Source: Flavobacteriaceae bacterium
Lineage (GTDB): Bacteria; Bacteroidota; Bacteroidia; Flavobacteriales; Flavobacteriaceae
Assembly: GCA_019090365.1 (NCBI GenBank)
Contig: JAHRWC010000286.1
Coordinates: 1-10,085, forward strand
DNA: 10,085 nucleotides
Reading direction: 5' to 3'
Shown: piece after piece, positions 1 to 5,638 of the stretch
Numbering within the stretch: the first letter of the stretch is position 1
How the letters are laid out: each line of letters opens with the position of its first letter
The notes under the pieces: generated by a model
Database searches by the model: none
What the model was told of the DNA's origin: nothing
Seen by the model: only the letters and a program-made list of their open reading frames with translations
Made by a program: the position numbers and the translations under genes

Positions 1-365
1 CAAAGGGTTTCTTTTTTAGAACGAAGTTTTACAAAAACTTCTTTTTGAAATTCTTTGTTCCATATATCTAAGGCTTCTGGATCATCTTTGAGGTTATAAA
101 AAGCACGTTCACTCTTCCGCATTAAATCATAATTACCACGTATGTTATGACACACCCAAAAATAAATAGCTCTAAATTTTTCTACATCGGTTTTTAGATA
201 AGAAGTCAATCCATATACTAAATTCGGTAAATTATAAAGCTCTTTACCTTCTTGAAGCTTTGCCTTGTTTTCAGCGATTGTAAAGTTGACTTCATTGAAA
301 TCACTTCGTTGTGCTTGTAAGGGCAAAATAAAGATAAAGAGCAATATTAGAATGAATGTTCTCAT
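1..365 (-). CDS. Transglutaminase-like exported protein (N-terminal part, cut by window edge)
   Basis: An open frame starts at the ATG at 365 and runs 121 codons without a stop to the left edge, so only the N-terminus is visible. It opens with a hydrophobic signal peptide (MRTFILILLFIFILPLQAQ), which predicts export to the periplasm or outer membrane. Further on, around residues 55-75, it reads TDVEKFRAIYFWVCHNIRGN. This resembles the helix that precedes the catalytic Cys in bacterial transglutaminase-like (papain-fold) proteins, where forms such as 'K.RAI..WV..NI.YD' are common. The Cys-His-Asp triad would lie beyond the window, so activity cannot be judged. The gene follows the carboxypeptidase-regulatory-like gene after only 10 bases and is probably cotranscribed with it. 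There is no Shine-Dalgarno sequence, as usual in Bacteroidota. The reading frame is certain; the family assignment is moderate. Confidence 0.65.
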   Translation of the reverse strand, partial: MRTFILILLFIFILPLQAQRSDFNEVNFTIAENKAKLQEGKELYNLPNLVYGLTSYLKTDVEKFRAIYFWVCHNIRGNYDLMRKSERAFYNLKDDPEALDIWNKEFQKEVFVKLRSKKETL

Positions 366-375
366 TCGCAACGTT

Positions 376-786
376 TTAATTTGTGTGATTCACTAAAGTA
401 GTTTCAGTATTTTTTGTTCGCATTGCAGCTACTACGACCACAGCGATATCTTCTAAAAATGGTTCAACGAAAGTGGTGTTCCCAGCAATGATTATCTCAT
501 CTGTTTCGTACCCTAAATAACTCACTAATAAAACATCGTTTTCTTTAAGTTCTCTAGGGAAAGTGAATTCTCCTTTAGCATTTGAGACGACTCCAGTGTT
601 GGATCCTTTTAATACTATACTTGCTCCAAATACTGGACCATCTAAGCTATTGACAACTCCTGTTACGGTTCGTTCATTGCTTTGCGCAAACAATGGACTT
701 GCACTAAGGCTAAAGATCATTAGTAAACCAAAAAGGCTTACTGTTTTAAAAATGTTTTGTTTTGAAATGTTTCTTTGTGTTTTCAT
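376..786 (-). CDS. Stand-alone carboxypeptidase-regulatory-like domain protein
   Basis: A 136-residue exported protein. Residues 1-35 form a signal peptide ending in a hydrophobic run and SPLFAQ. Residues 39-112 form one CarboxypepD_reg-like beta-sandwich (TVTGVVNSLDGPVFGASIVLKG, then a DAKGEF-like turn NAKGEFTF, then LLVSYLGYET), the module that normally begins SusC/RagA TonB-dependent receptors. Here the protein stops soon after it, at a short VVVVAAMRTKN stretch that resembles the linker before a receptor plug domain. No plug or barrel follows; the next gene, in a separate frame, is the transglutaminase-like gene 10 bases downstream. It could therefore be a genuine small periplasmic domain protein or a remnant of a receptor N-terminus. 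The frame is intact and has its own promoter-like element, so I favour a real gene. Its binding partner is unknown. Confidence 0.8.
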   Translation of the reverse strand: MKTQRNISKQNIFKTVSLFGLLMIFSLSASPLFAQSNERTVTGVVNSLDGPVFGASIVLKGSNTGVVSNAKGEFTFPRELKENDVLLVSYLGYETDEIIIAGNTTFVEPFLEDIAVVVVAAMRTKNTETTLVNHTN

Positions 787-808
787 AATAAAAAGTTTTT
801 GAGTTACT

Positions 809-816
809 CAAACTTA
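809..816 (-). promoter_or_regulatory. Candidate Bacteroidota -7 element for the 786-1 gene pair
   Basis: On the minus strand the sequence TAAGTTTG matches the Bacteroidota -7 consensus TAnnTTTG exactly. It lies 22 bases before the ATG at 786, giving a short leader. No TTG is seen at the expected -33 distance, so support is partial. Confidence 0.4.
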
Positions 817-915
817 GTATTAGAAAGCAGTTTATAAAAGAGCTATTGAGTTAACAGGAGGTGTGAAAGAGTTAAAGTGTGTTTTTGATTAGTAAAGCTG
901 ATTATGAAGAAAAAA

Positions 916-1947
916 TTACAGCTTTTTCTGTCTAGACTTCCATTGATCACGGGCATATTTTTGCATGTCGTCTACTGAGTCACTTTCATCGACAATTTCA
1001 AGTCCGAGAAGAGTTTCTATTACATCTTCCATAGTTACAATTCCGTCTAAACCTCCGTATTCATCTACAATCAATGCAATATGTTCCTTTTTCTCCATGA
1101 GTTTTTCCCACAATAAATACAAAGCTGTAGAACCTGGAAACACTAGAATATCACGTTTAATATCCTTGAGAATCAACTCGTGTTTTTCATCAGCTACATA
1201 TTCAAACACCTGTTGTTTAAGCACGTAGCCTGTTATAAATTCATCATTTTCTGAGAAGATAGGTATCCTCGAATAATTTGTATAATCCTTGTTACTTAGT
1301 AACTCCTGCAATTGTAGATTTTCATCAGCTACAGCAACCACAACTCTAGGAGTCATAACTTCTTTAACTTTTACATATTTCAGTTTTAGAATATTCTGAA
1401 TAATCTTATTTTCTTTATCTGAAAATAAACCTTCATCTTTCCCTAAACTTGCTAAAGCAGCGATTTCTTCTCTACTAGTAGATTGTTCCTCATTACTATT
1501 TAAAATCTTCTTTGTAATAAATGCTGACATAATCACCAATGGATAGGTAAGAATAATCATCCCATTAATTGTGAAATATGAAACCTTTGCTAATTTCCTC
1601 CAATATCGAGCACCTATGGTTTTAGGTATTATTTCAGTAATCACAAGAATTAAAATGGTAAGAATTGCTGATACAATACCAAAGGATGCCTCTCCAAAAA
1701 CTTTCACGGCTTGTGCTCCTACTCCTGCTGCACCTACGGTATGGGCAATGGTGTTTAATGATAAAATTGCAGAGAGTGGTTTATCTATAGTGCCTTTTAA
1801 ATCGTTAAATGATTTTGCCCATGGATGCCCTTCTTCTTCTTGTACCATCAAAAAAGATTGTGGTGTAGAAAGCAACACAGATTCCATGATGGAACATAGA
1901 AATGAAACAAATAAGGCAAGAAATAAATAAGCAAATAATAAAAACAT
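916..1947 (-). CDS. CNNM (DUF21) and CBS-pair membrane protein, CorC/HlyC-related
   Basis: A 343-residue inner-membrane protein. Residues 1 to about 150 form the CNNM/DUF21 transmembrane domain, with helices near 1-20, 57-80, 90-108 and 122-147 and the family block ITEIIPKTIGARYWRKLA at 103-120. The LSLNTIAHTVGA stretch (62-73) falls where the family's ion-path helix lies. Residues 195-315 form a CBS pair: VMTPRVVVAVADEN and YSRIPIFSEND in the first repeat, VDEYGGLDGIVTMEDVIETLLG in the second. Relatives are Mg2+/Co2+ efflux proteins (CorC, CNNM). The protein ends shortly after the second CBS domain and lacks the C-terminal CorC_HlyC domain of longer homologues. The start at 1947 puts helix 1 at the very N-terminus, as expected. 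A weak -7-like element (TTTATTTG, one mismatch) lies just upstream at 1957-1964. The ion carried is inferred from family only. Confidence 0.88.
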   Translation of the reverse strand: MFLLFAYLFLALFVSFLCSIMESVLLSTPQSFLMVQEEEGHPWAKSFNDLKGTIDKPLSAILSLNTIAHTVGAAGVGAQAVKVFGEASFGIVSAILTILILVITEIIPKTIGARYWRKLAKVSYFTINGMIILTYPLVIMSAFITKKILNSNEEQSTSREEIAALASLGKDEGLFSDKENKIIQNILKLKYVKVKEVMTPRVVVAVADENLQLQELLSNKDYTNYSRIPIFSENDEFITGYVLKQQVFEYVADEKHELILKDIKRDILVFPGSTALYLLWEKLMEKKEHIALIVDEYGGLDGIVTMEDVIETLLGLEIVDESDSVDDMQKYARDQWKSRQKKL

Positions 1948-2135
1948 TTTTTATCTCAAATAAAAGGTAGCACTGCTATTTTACTACTATATGATAAAGA
2001 TACTATTTTTTGTAGGATTTTGAAATGTTGAGATTGCTAGAGATTTTAGTTATTGGTATTTTATTTTCTGTTTTTTTTATCTTTCATTATTTCTGAAAAT
2101 CGAATCTGCACTTCTATTTTTTTAAATGTTTAATG

Positions 2136-2354
2136 TTAACCCTCCAATACCTCTATTTTGATTCCTTGTAGTTGTACCAACTCAATCACATCGATTTCCG
2201 ATAAACTTGGCGTTGCTTCTATTCGCAATACATGATCGATATCTTCTAGGTCCACAGACCATTTTAAGATTTCTGTATGTTTATTAAACATAGGAGTTAA
2301 CAATGCTACTTTTTTCCTTGATTCGATATTGGTTTGAAATAATAATAGTTCCAT
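2136..2354 (-). CDS. Small HMA-like (heavy-metal-associated fold) protein without CxxC
   Basis: A 72-residue soluble protein. Its pattern (LLFQTNIESRKKVALLTPMF, then ILKWSVDLEDIDHVLRIEA, then SEIDVIELVQLQGIKIEVL) follows the beta-alpha-beta-beta-alpha-beta layout of HMA copper-chaperone-like domains. In metal-binding relatives the first loop reads N-I-x-C-x-x-C. Here the equivalent positions are Ser12 and Lys15, and the protein has no cysteine at all, so it should not bind copper in the usual way. It is the last gene of a unit with the sigma factor and the two-helix membrane protein, 30 bases after the latter. A sensory or protein-interaction role for a metal-free ferredoxin-like fold is an inference. 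The assignment rests on pattern reading, not a profile search. The 188 bases beyond its stop contain no convincing terminator. Confidence 0.7.
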   Translation of the reverse strand: MELLLFQTNIESRKKVALLTPMFNKHTEILKWSVDLEDIDHVLRIEATPSLSEIDVIELVQLQGIKIEVLEG

Positions 2355-2363
2355 TTGTTCGCT

Positions 2364-2381
2364 ATTGATTGATTGATTGAT
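2364..2381 (-). repeat. Tetranucleotide tandem repeat in the spacer before the HMA-like gene
   Basis: The plus strand reads ATTG four and a half times (CAAT on the coding strand). It fills over half of the 30-base spacer between the membrane-protein stop and the HMA-like start. It is noncoding and short, so slippage would change spacing rather than a reading frame. Confidence 0.8.
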
Positions 2382-2384
2382 GAT

Positions 2385-2783
2385 TTATTCAGGTTCGTTT
2401 GTTTCTGTTGGCTTGTTCTTTCGCTCAATGTATTCATTAAACATCGTATCTCCTTCTTCTTTCCAGAACGTATCGTAATGTCTCCATTTTGAGAAGTCTT
2501 TTTTAGAAGAAGTTTTACATTCTTTTTTAGATTTTTTAGAAGATTTTCCGCCGCCGCCGCAACCGCCGAGCAAAATCTTTAATAATATAAACAATCCAAC
2601 TCCTTGCCAATATGTTATGGTGGTTAATCCGAAAAGTTCTGGCATTAATCCGTTCCATAACCACATGATGATGAAACCAAGTAATATCGCTAAACCTGTG
2701 ATTAGTATCGTTCCAAAGATGATCGCTCCTACAATCTCTAAAGGACTTTTATTTCTAAATTTATGGGTGAAATAATTTTTCAT
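2385..2783 (-). CDS. Two-helix membrane protein with Gly-Cys-Gly run, sigma-factor partner
   Basis: A 132-residue protein that I do not recognise as a named family. It has two hydrophobic helices (about 18-42 and 56-74) joined by a short loop, LMPELFGLTTITYWQG. Immediately after helix 2 comes GGCGGGG (73-79), then a Lys/Ser-rich stretch with a second Cys (KSSKKSKKECK) and a charged tail (WRHYDTFWKEEGDTMFNEYIERK). The positive-inside rule places the Lys-rich tail in the cytoplasm, where it could reach the sigma factor. The start is 4 bases after the stop of the sigma-factor gene, which implies translational coupling. An anti-sigma or sigma-tethering role is inferred from gene order alone; there is no zinc-binding anti-sigma motif (HxxxCxxC). 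The Gly run is encoded by GGC codons, a local GC peak in AT-rich DNA. Confidence 0.8.
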   Translation of the reverse strand: MKNYFTHKFRNKSPLEIVGAIIFGTILITGLAILLGFIIMWLWNGLMPELFGLTTITYWQGVGLFILLKILLGGCGGGGKSSKKSKKECKTSSKKDFSKWRHYDTFWKEEGDTMFNEYIERKNKPTETNEPE

Positions 2784-2787
2784 ACTC

Positions 2788-3327
2788 TTATCTATTTTCT
2801 TTATTAATTTTGTTTTCTAATTTCTTGTAAAGAATCCCTATTGCTCTATGTCTACGCGACATTAATGTGCCTTCCGGAATTCCAGTTTCTTGAGAAATTT
2901 CTTTATAGGTATAGCCTTCAAAATCTATGGCGATAATGATCTCTTTATAACCAGGTTTTAAATCATTGATACATTCCTTTAATACTGAATTTATATTATC
3001 TGAAAATTCATTTCCAGAAGGAGGTTGAAATATTTCAGCCAAGTCTAAAAACTCTTCATTTACCTCAACTGATTCTGTTTTTTTTGTCGTTCGCATAACA
3101 TCAATTATTTTATTTTTTATGGATCTATACACAAAACCTGCTACATTGTTGATCGGAGCATATCGATCTGCTCCCGAAAAGAGTTTTAAAGCTACATCTT
3201 GAATGATATCCTCTGCATCTCTATTTACATTGTCTCGTATTCGTGAATTAACATACCCTTTTAGCGCATGATATTCACTACCAAAAAATTCTTTAAGTTT
3301 CTTATTATTTTCTGATTCCAAGTTCAT
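2788..3327 (-). CDS. ECF-type RNA polymerase sigma factor
   Basis: A 179-residue sigma-70 family protein of the extracytoplasmic-function size class, with only regions 2 and 4. Region 2 spans about 20-84: RDAEDIIQDVALKLF (36-50) is the core-binding helix, and NNVAGFVYRSIKNKIIDVMR (60-79) covers the -10 melting and recognition part. After a variable linker, region 4 spans about 115-170, with the helix-turn-helix YTYKEISQETGIPEGTLMSR (139-158) and RAIGILYKKL for -35 binding. It directs RNA polymerase to a specific promoter set and heads a unit with the two-helix membrane protein (4-base gap) and the HMA-like protein. No TAnnTTTG element is visible in the 200 bases upstream, so it may use its own ECF promoter or read-through from tonB. 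The target genes and inducing signal cannot be read from the sequence. Confidence 0.93.
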   Translation of the reverse strand: MNLESENNKKLKEFFGSEYHALKGYVNSRIRDNVNRDAEDIIQDVALKLFSGADRYAPINNVAGFVYRSIKNKIIDVMRTTKKTESVEVNEEFLDLAEIFQPPSGNEFSDNINSVLKECINDLKPGYKEIIIAIDFEGYTYKEISQETGIPEGTLMSRRHRAIGILYKKLENKINKENR

Positions 3328-3527
3328 GTAAAAACCTATTCTAACGGGTCTTCAATTGTAAAGACGACGCATTTCATTTCTATTGCATTTTTCAGCAATT
3401 ATTTTAAAAATAAATTGAAATTGAGAGTAAAAATCTTGAGTTAATACTCTAAGACATTGAGTATGACTTTTAAATGAGAATATTGTTACATCTCTTTACC
3501 CGTAAAAAATGAAGTTTTTTTATTAAT

Positions 3528-4355
3528 TTAATCTGAAAGACTAAAACGATACACAATCTTTCCAATTTGTTTGGAAGGTGCTTTATCGTCTTTGTTAAAT
3601 TTAGTAGCTAATGCTGCACGTTTTGCAGGTTCTGTCAAACAACGAGAATTGTTTGTCGTTCCACGTACTCCAGGAACTGCGCTGATTACTTTTCCGTTTC
3701 TATCAACTTCGATACTTACCACCACTGTTCCAGATTCGTTGCAATCTTGTATAAATTTTTCTTTATTAAGCGCTTTACGTCCTCCTAATTGGTAATTTCC
3801 ATCACCGTCTAATCCTTTGCCAGTTCCATAATAATTTTTAGCATTTGGATCACCATTTGGATCTCCTTTATCGCCAGGTTCTTTGTCATCTCCTTCTCCA
3901 CCCTTTTCTGTTCCATCGCTTTTTGGTCCGTTTAAAAAACTATCCAATGCATTTTTTGTAGACTTATCGGGAGTCGGATCAGGAATTACTTCTTTGACTA
4001 CTTCCTTAGGTTTTTCTTCTTTGGGAGTTTCTTTTACTTCTTCCTTTTTAGTTTCCTCTTTTTTTATGACTGGAGCATCCTCATTGTCTTGAGTTACTAC
4101 CTCTTCTTTTAATTCGGATTTAGGTTGAGAAATCGGTTCTGAGCTTGTTTTTTTAGGAGCTGATTTAATTTTTTCGGTAGGTTGGATATTCCCTGAACCT
4201 GTATCAGTAGTTCCGAAGTTAACTGCAATACCATTTTCTATAGGCGGATCTAAATACGCCATACCAACAAAAAATAACAACAGAATAAGCATCAGGTGTA
4301 AAACCACCGTAATCGTCATACTTTTTCTTTTATGTTTGGTATCTAAAAAACTCAT
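3528..4355 (-). CDS. tonB: TonB energy transducer
   Basis: A periplasm-spanning protein that passes proton-motive force from ExbB-ExbD to TonB-dependent outer-membrane receptors. I choose the ATG at 4355 (275 residues), not the in-frame ATG at 4385. The extra ten codons (MPLLSLTQTE) lie inside a repeat element, and with the later start the transmembrane helix (about 13-32, MTITVVLHLMLILLLFFVGM) carries His at position 20, the position of the important His in E. coli TonB. Residues about 55-140 form a Lys/Glu/Pro-rich linker that crosses the periplasm, followed by a Gly/Asp-rich segment. The C-terminal 80 residues (FIQDCNESGTVVVSIEVDRNGKVISA to IGKIVYRFSLSD) form a TonB C-terminal-like domain. 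It is the last gene of the exbB-exbD-tonB set and is separated from exbD by the repeat. The family call is firm; the receptors served are unknown. Confidence 0.9.
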   Translation of the reverse strand: MSFLDTKHKRKSMTITVVLHLMLILLLFFVGMAYLDPPIENGIAVNFGTTDTGSGNIQPTEKIKSAPKKTSSEPISQPKSELKEEVVTQDNEDAPVIKKEETKKEEVKETPKEEKPKEVVKEVIPDPTPDKSTKNALDSFLNGPKSDGTEKGGEGDDKEPGDKGDPNGDPNAKNYYGTGKGLDGDGNYQLGGRKALNKEKFIQDCNESGTVVVSIEVDRNGKVISAVPGVRGTTNNSRCLTEPAKRAALATKFNKDDKAPSKQIGKIVYRFSLSD

Positions 4356-4363
4356 TTCTGTCT

Positions 4364-4451
4364 GCGTTAAGGATAAAAGCGGCATCCTTTTGAATACTAT
4401 TTTTAGTATGAAAAAGATACAGCGGATAGCCTGACCTGTAAGGGAACGCCC
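4364..4451 (-). repeat. Palindromic interspersed repeat, copy A (exbD-tonB spacer)
   Basis: Read on the minus strand, this element starts with GGGCGTTCCC two bases after the exbD stop. It then shows CGCTGTATCTTTTT, a hairpin (ATACT, loop AAAAAT, AGTAT), AAAAGGATGCC, and ends with TATCCTTAACGC. GCGTT and AACGC at the two ends are inverted repeats. The central arms CTTTT..ATACT and AGTAT..AAAAG pair across a two-base mismatch. The blocks CTGTATCTTTTT and AAAAGGATGCC recur exactly in copy B at 9622-9694 on the other strand. It occupies 88 of the 98 bases between the exbD stop and the chosen tonB start. From memory, similar blocks are scattered between genes in other flavobacterial genomes. In the transcript it should fold and could change relative output or stability of exbBD and tonB. 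Confidence 0.75.
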
Positions 4452-4453
4452 AA

Positions 4454-4846
4454 TTAATTAGGACGAACGGCTAATACTACTTTAAAATTATTTTTATTGG
4501 CGATGTCCATTACAAAAACTGCATCCTCGATGGGAACGCCTTCTTCTGCACGTAAAATTAGGGTTGGTTCTTCTTGTCCAGAAAGGGCTCCTTTTAGCTC
4601 TTTCTCCAAACTATACTCGCTTACACGTTCTTTGTTTACGTAATAGGCACCGTCTTTGGTAATGCTTACTGATGCTTTTTGAACATTACTCGTCTTTCCT
4701 TTAGCCTTAGGTAAAATTAGATCTAAAGCATCTGGCGTGATCGCTGGTGAAGTCAGTAAAAAGAACACCAATAACAGAAACACGATATCTGTCATGGAGC
4801 TCATACTAAACTCAGGGCTGATTTTATTTCTTCCTCTTAAATTCAT
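4454..4846 (-). CDS. exbD: ExbD/TolR-family biopolymer transport protein
   Basis: A 130-residue inner-membrane protein with one N-terminal helix and a periplasmic domain. The motif MSSMTDIVFLLLVFFLLTS (15-33) contains the single membrane Asp (Asp20) that carries protons in this family. A short periplasmic beta-alpha domain follows (ASVSITKDGAYYVNKERV, then EEPTLILRAEEGVPIEDAV), ending in FKVVLAVRPN. With ExbB it forms the proton channel that energises TonB. Its ATG shares one base with the exbB stop (TAATG), which implies translational coupling and matched synthesis. TolR is the alternative paralogue; the adjacent tonB and absence of tolA/tolB/pal favour ExbD. Length is normal for the family. 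Confidence 0.92.
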   Translation of the reverse strand: MNLRGRNKISPEFSMSSMTDIVFLLLVFFLLTSPAITPDALDLILPKAKGKTSNVQKASVSITKDGAYYVNKERVSEYSLEKELKGALSGQEEPTLILRAEEGVPIEDAVFVMDIANKNNFKVVLAVRPN

Positions 4847-5544
4847 TAAGTAGGCTCGTTTAAAAGGTCTAAAAAGTCAACTGCTGTTGCTTCCATCTGA
4901 TGCACCACTTTATCTGTTCTAACCACTAAATGGTTATAACCGATATAAGCAATAATACCTACAATTAATCCAGCTACAGTAGTTGTCATAGCTGTGTAAA
5001 TACCTTCTGCAAGGGTTCCCATTTCTGCTTGCCCACTACTAGTTGCTAATTGATGAAAAGCTAATACCATACCAATTACGGTTCCTAAGAATCCAATCAT
5101 AGGCGCCGCTCCTGCTATGGTTGCAAGAACACTTACATTCTTTTCGAGTTTATATACTTCTAGTCTTCCAGCATTTTCGATGGCTGTATTGATATCGTCT
5201 AAAGGACTACCTATTCGAGAGATACCTTTTTCTGTTAATCTTGAAACTGGCGTATTTTGTTGCGCGCAAAGTACTTTTGCTGCTTGTACATTTCCGGTAG
5301 CAACATTGTCTTTTATCTGATTCATAAAATTACGATCGATTCCTGTTGCCGCTTTAATGGCAAACAGACGTTCGAAATAAATATAAATCGCTACAAAAAG
5401 CAATATGAAAAGCACTCCTATTATTATTTGTCCGGCTAATCCTCCATTGAAGATTAGTTCCATGATGGACAATGTTTTTTCTTCAACTAAAGGCTCTAAA
5501 TTTGAGGCTTCTTCAGCACCTTCTTGAATTAAAAAATTCAGCAT
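4846..5544 (-). CDS. exbB: MotA/TolQ/ExbB proton channel protein
   Basis: A 232-residue inner-membrane protein with three predicted helices (about 37-57, 137-162 and 184-208) and a cytoplasmic domain between the first two. The family core is clear: LATIAGAAPMIGFLGTVIGM (140-159) and LAEGIYTAMTTTVAGLIVGI (178-197), whose Thr and Ser/Ala-lined faces form the channel around ExbD. An N-terminal extension of about 30 residues precedes helix 1, as in other Bacteroidota ExbB proteins. It begins the exbB-exbD-tonB set, overlaps exbD by one base, and lies 94 bases downstream of the nhaB stop. No TAnnTTTG promoter is visible in that spacer, which instead holds a strong dyad at 5592-5613. TolQ or MotA are less likely because of the downstream exbD-tonB context. 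Confidence 0.93.
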   Translation of the reverse strand: MLNFLIQEGAEEASNLEPLVEEKTLSIMELIFNGGLAGQIIIGVLFILLFVAIYIYFERLFAIKAATGIDRNFMNQIKDNVATGNVQAAKVLCAQQNTPVSRLTEKGISRIGSPLDDINTAIENAGRLEVYKLEKNVSVLATIAGAAPMIGFLGTVIGMVLAFHQLATSSGQAEMGTLAEGIYTAMTTTVAGLIVGIIAYIGYNHLVVRTDKVVHQMEATAVDFLDLLNEPT

Positions 5545-5591
5545 AAATAAATTTGTTTAGTTTGGATAACGCGTATTTGTCTATAGAAATT

Positions 5592-5613
5592 GTTTATAAT
5601 CGAGATTATAAAC
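5592..5613. promoter_or_regulatory. Ten-base perfect inverted repeat between nhaB and exbB
   Basis: GTTTATAATC, a two-base centre (GA), then GATTATAAAC form a perfect dyad. It sits 48 bases before the exbB ATG and 26 bases after the nhaB stop. It could be an operator for the exbB transcript, or an RNA hairpin with a four-base loop at the end of the nhaB message. No T-run follows on the minus strand, so a classic intrinsic terminator is unlikely. Confidence 0.55.
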
Positions 5614-5638
5614 CTAGCTTTCTTATTAATCTATTGGT

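Noticed and set aside
894..925. AAAGCTG/CAGCTTT inverted repeat at the end of the CNNM gene as a terminator
   Set aside because: The loop is 18 bases, one arm lies in the coding sequence, and no T-run follows on the minus strand.
1822..1830. GGATGCC inside the CNNM gene as a repeat remnant
   Set aside because: It is within a conserved coding frame and the rest of the element is absent; chance match.
1990..2030. Possible third copy of the interspersed repeat near AAAGATAC and GTAGGATT
   Set aside because: Only short fragments match; the GGATGCC block, the hairpin and the inverted tips are missing.
1948..2135. Small gene or RNA in the spacer between the CNNM and HMA-like genes
   Set aside because: No open frame with a plausible start and no stable stem-loop was seen; only T-rich sequence and a one-mismatch -7 element at 1957-1964.
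3504..3521. A6/T6 hairpin just after the tonB stop as an intrinsic terminator
   Set aside because: The stem is A-T only with a six-base loop and the T-run is itself the stem arm; too weak to call in AT-rich DNA.
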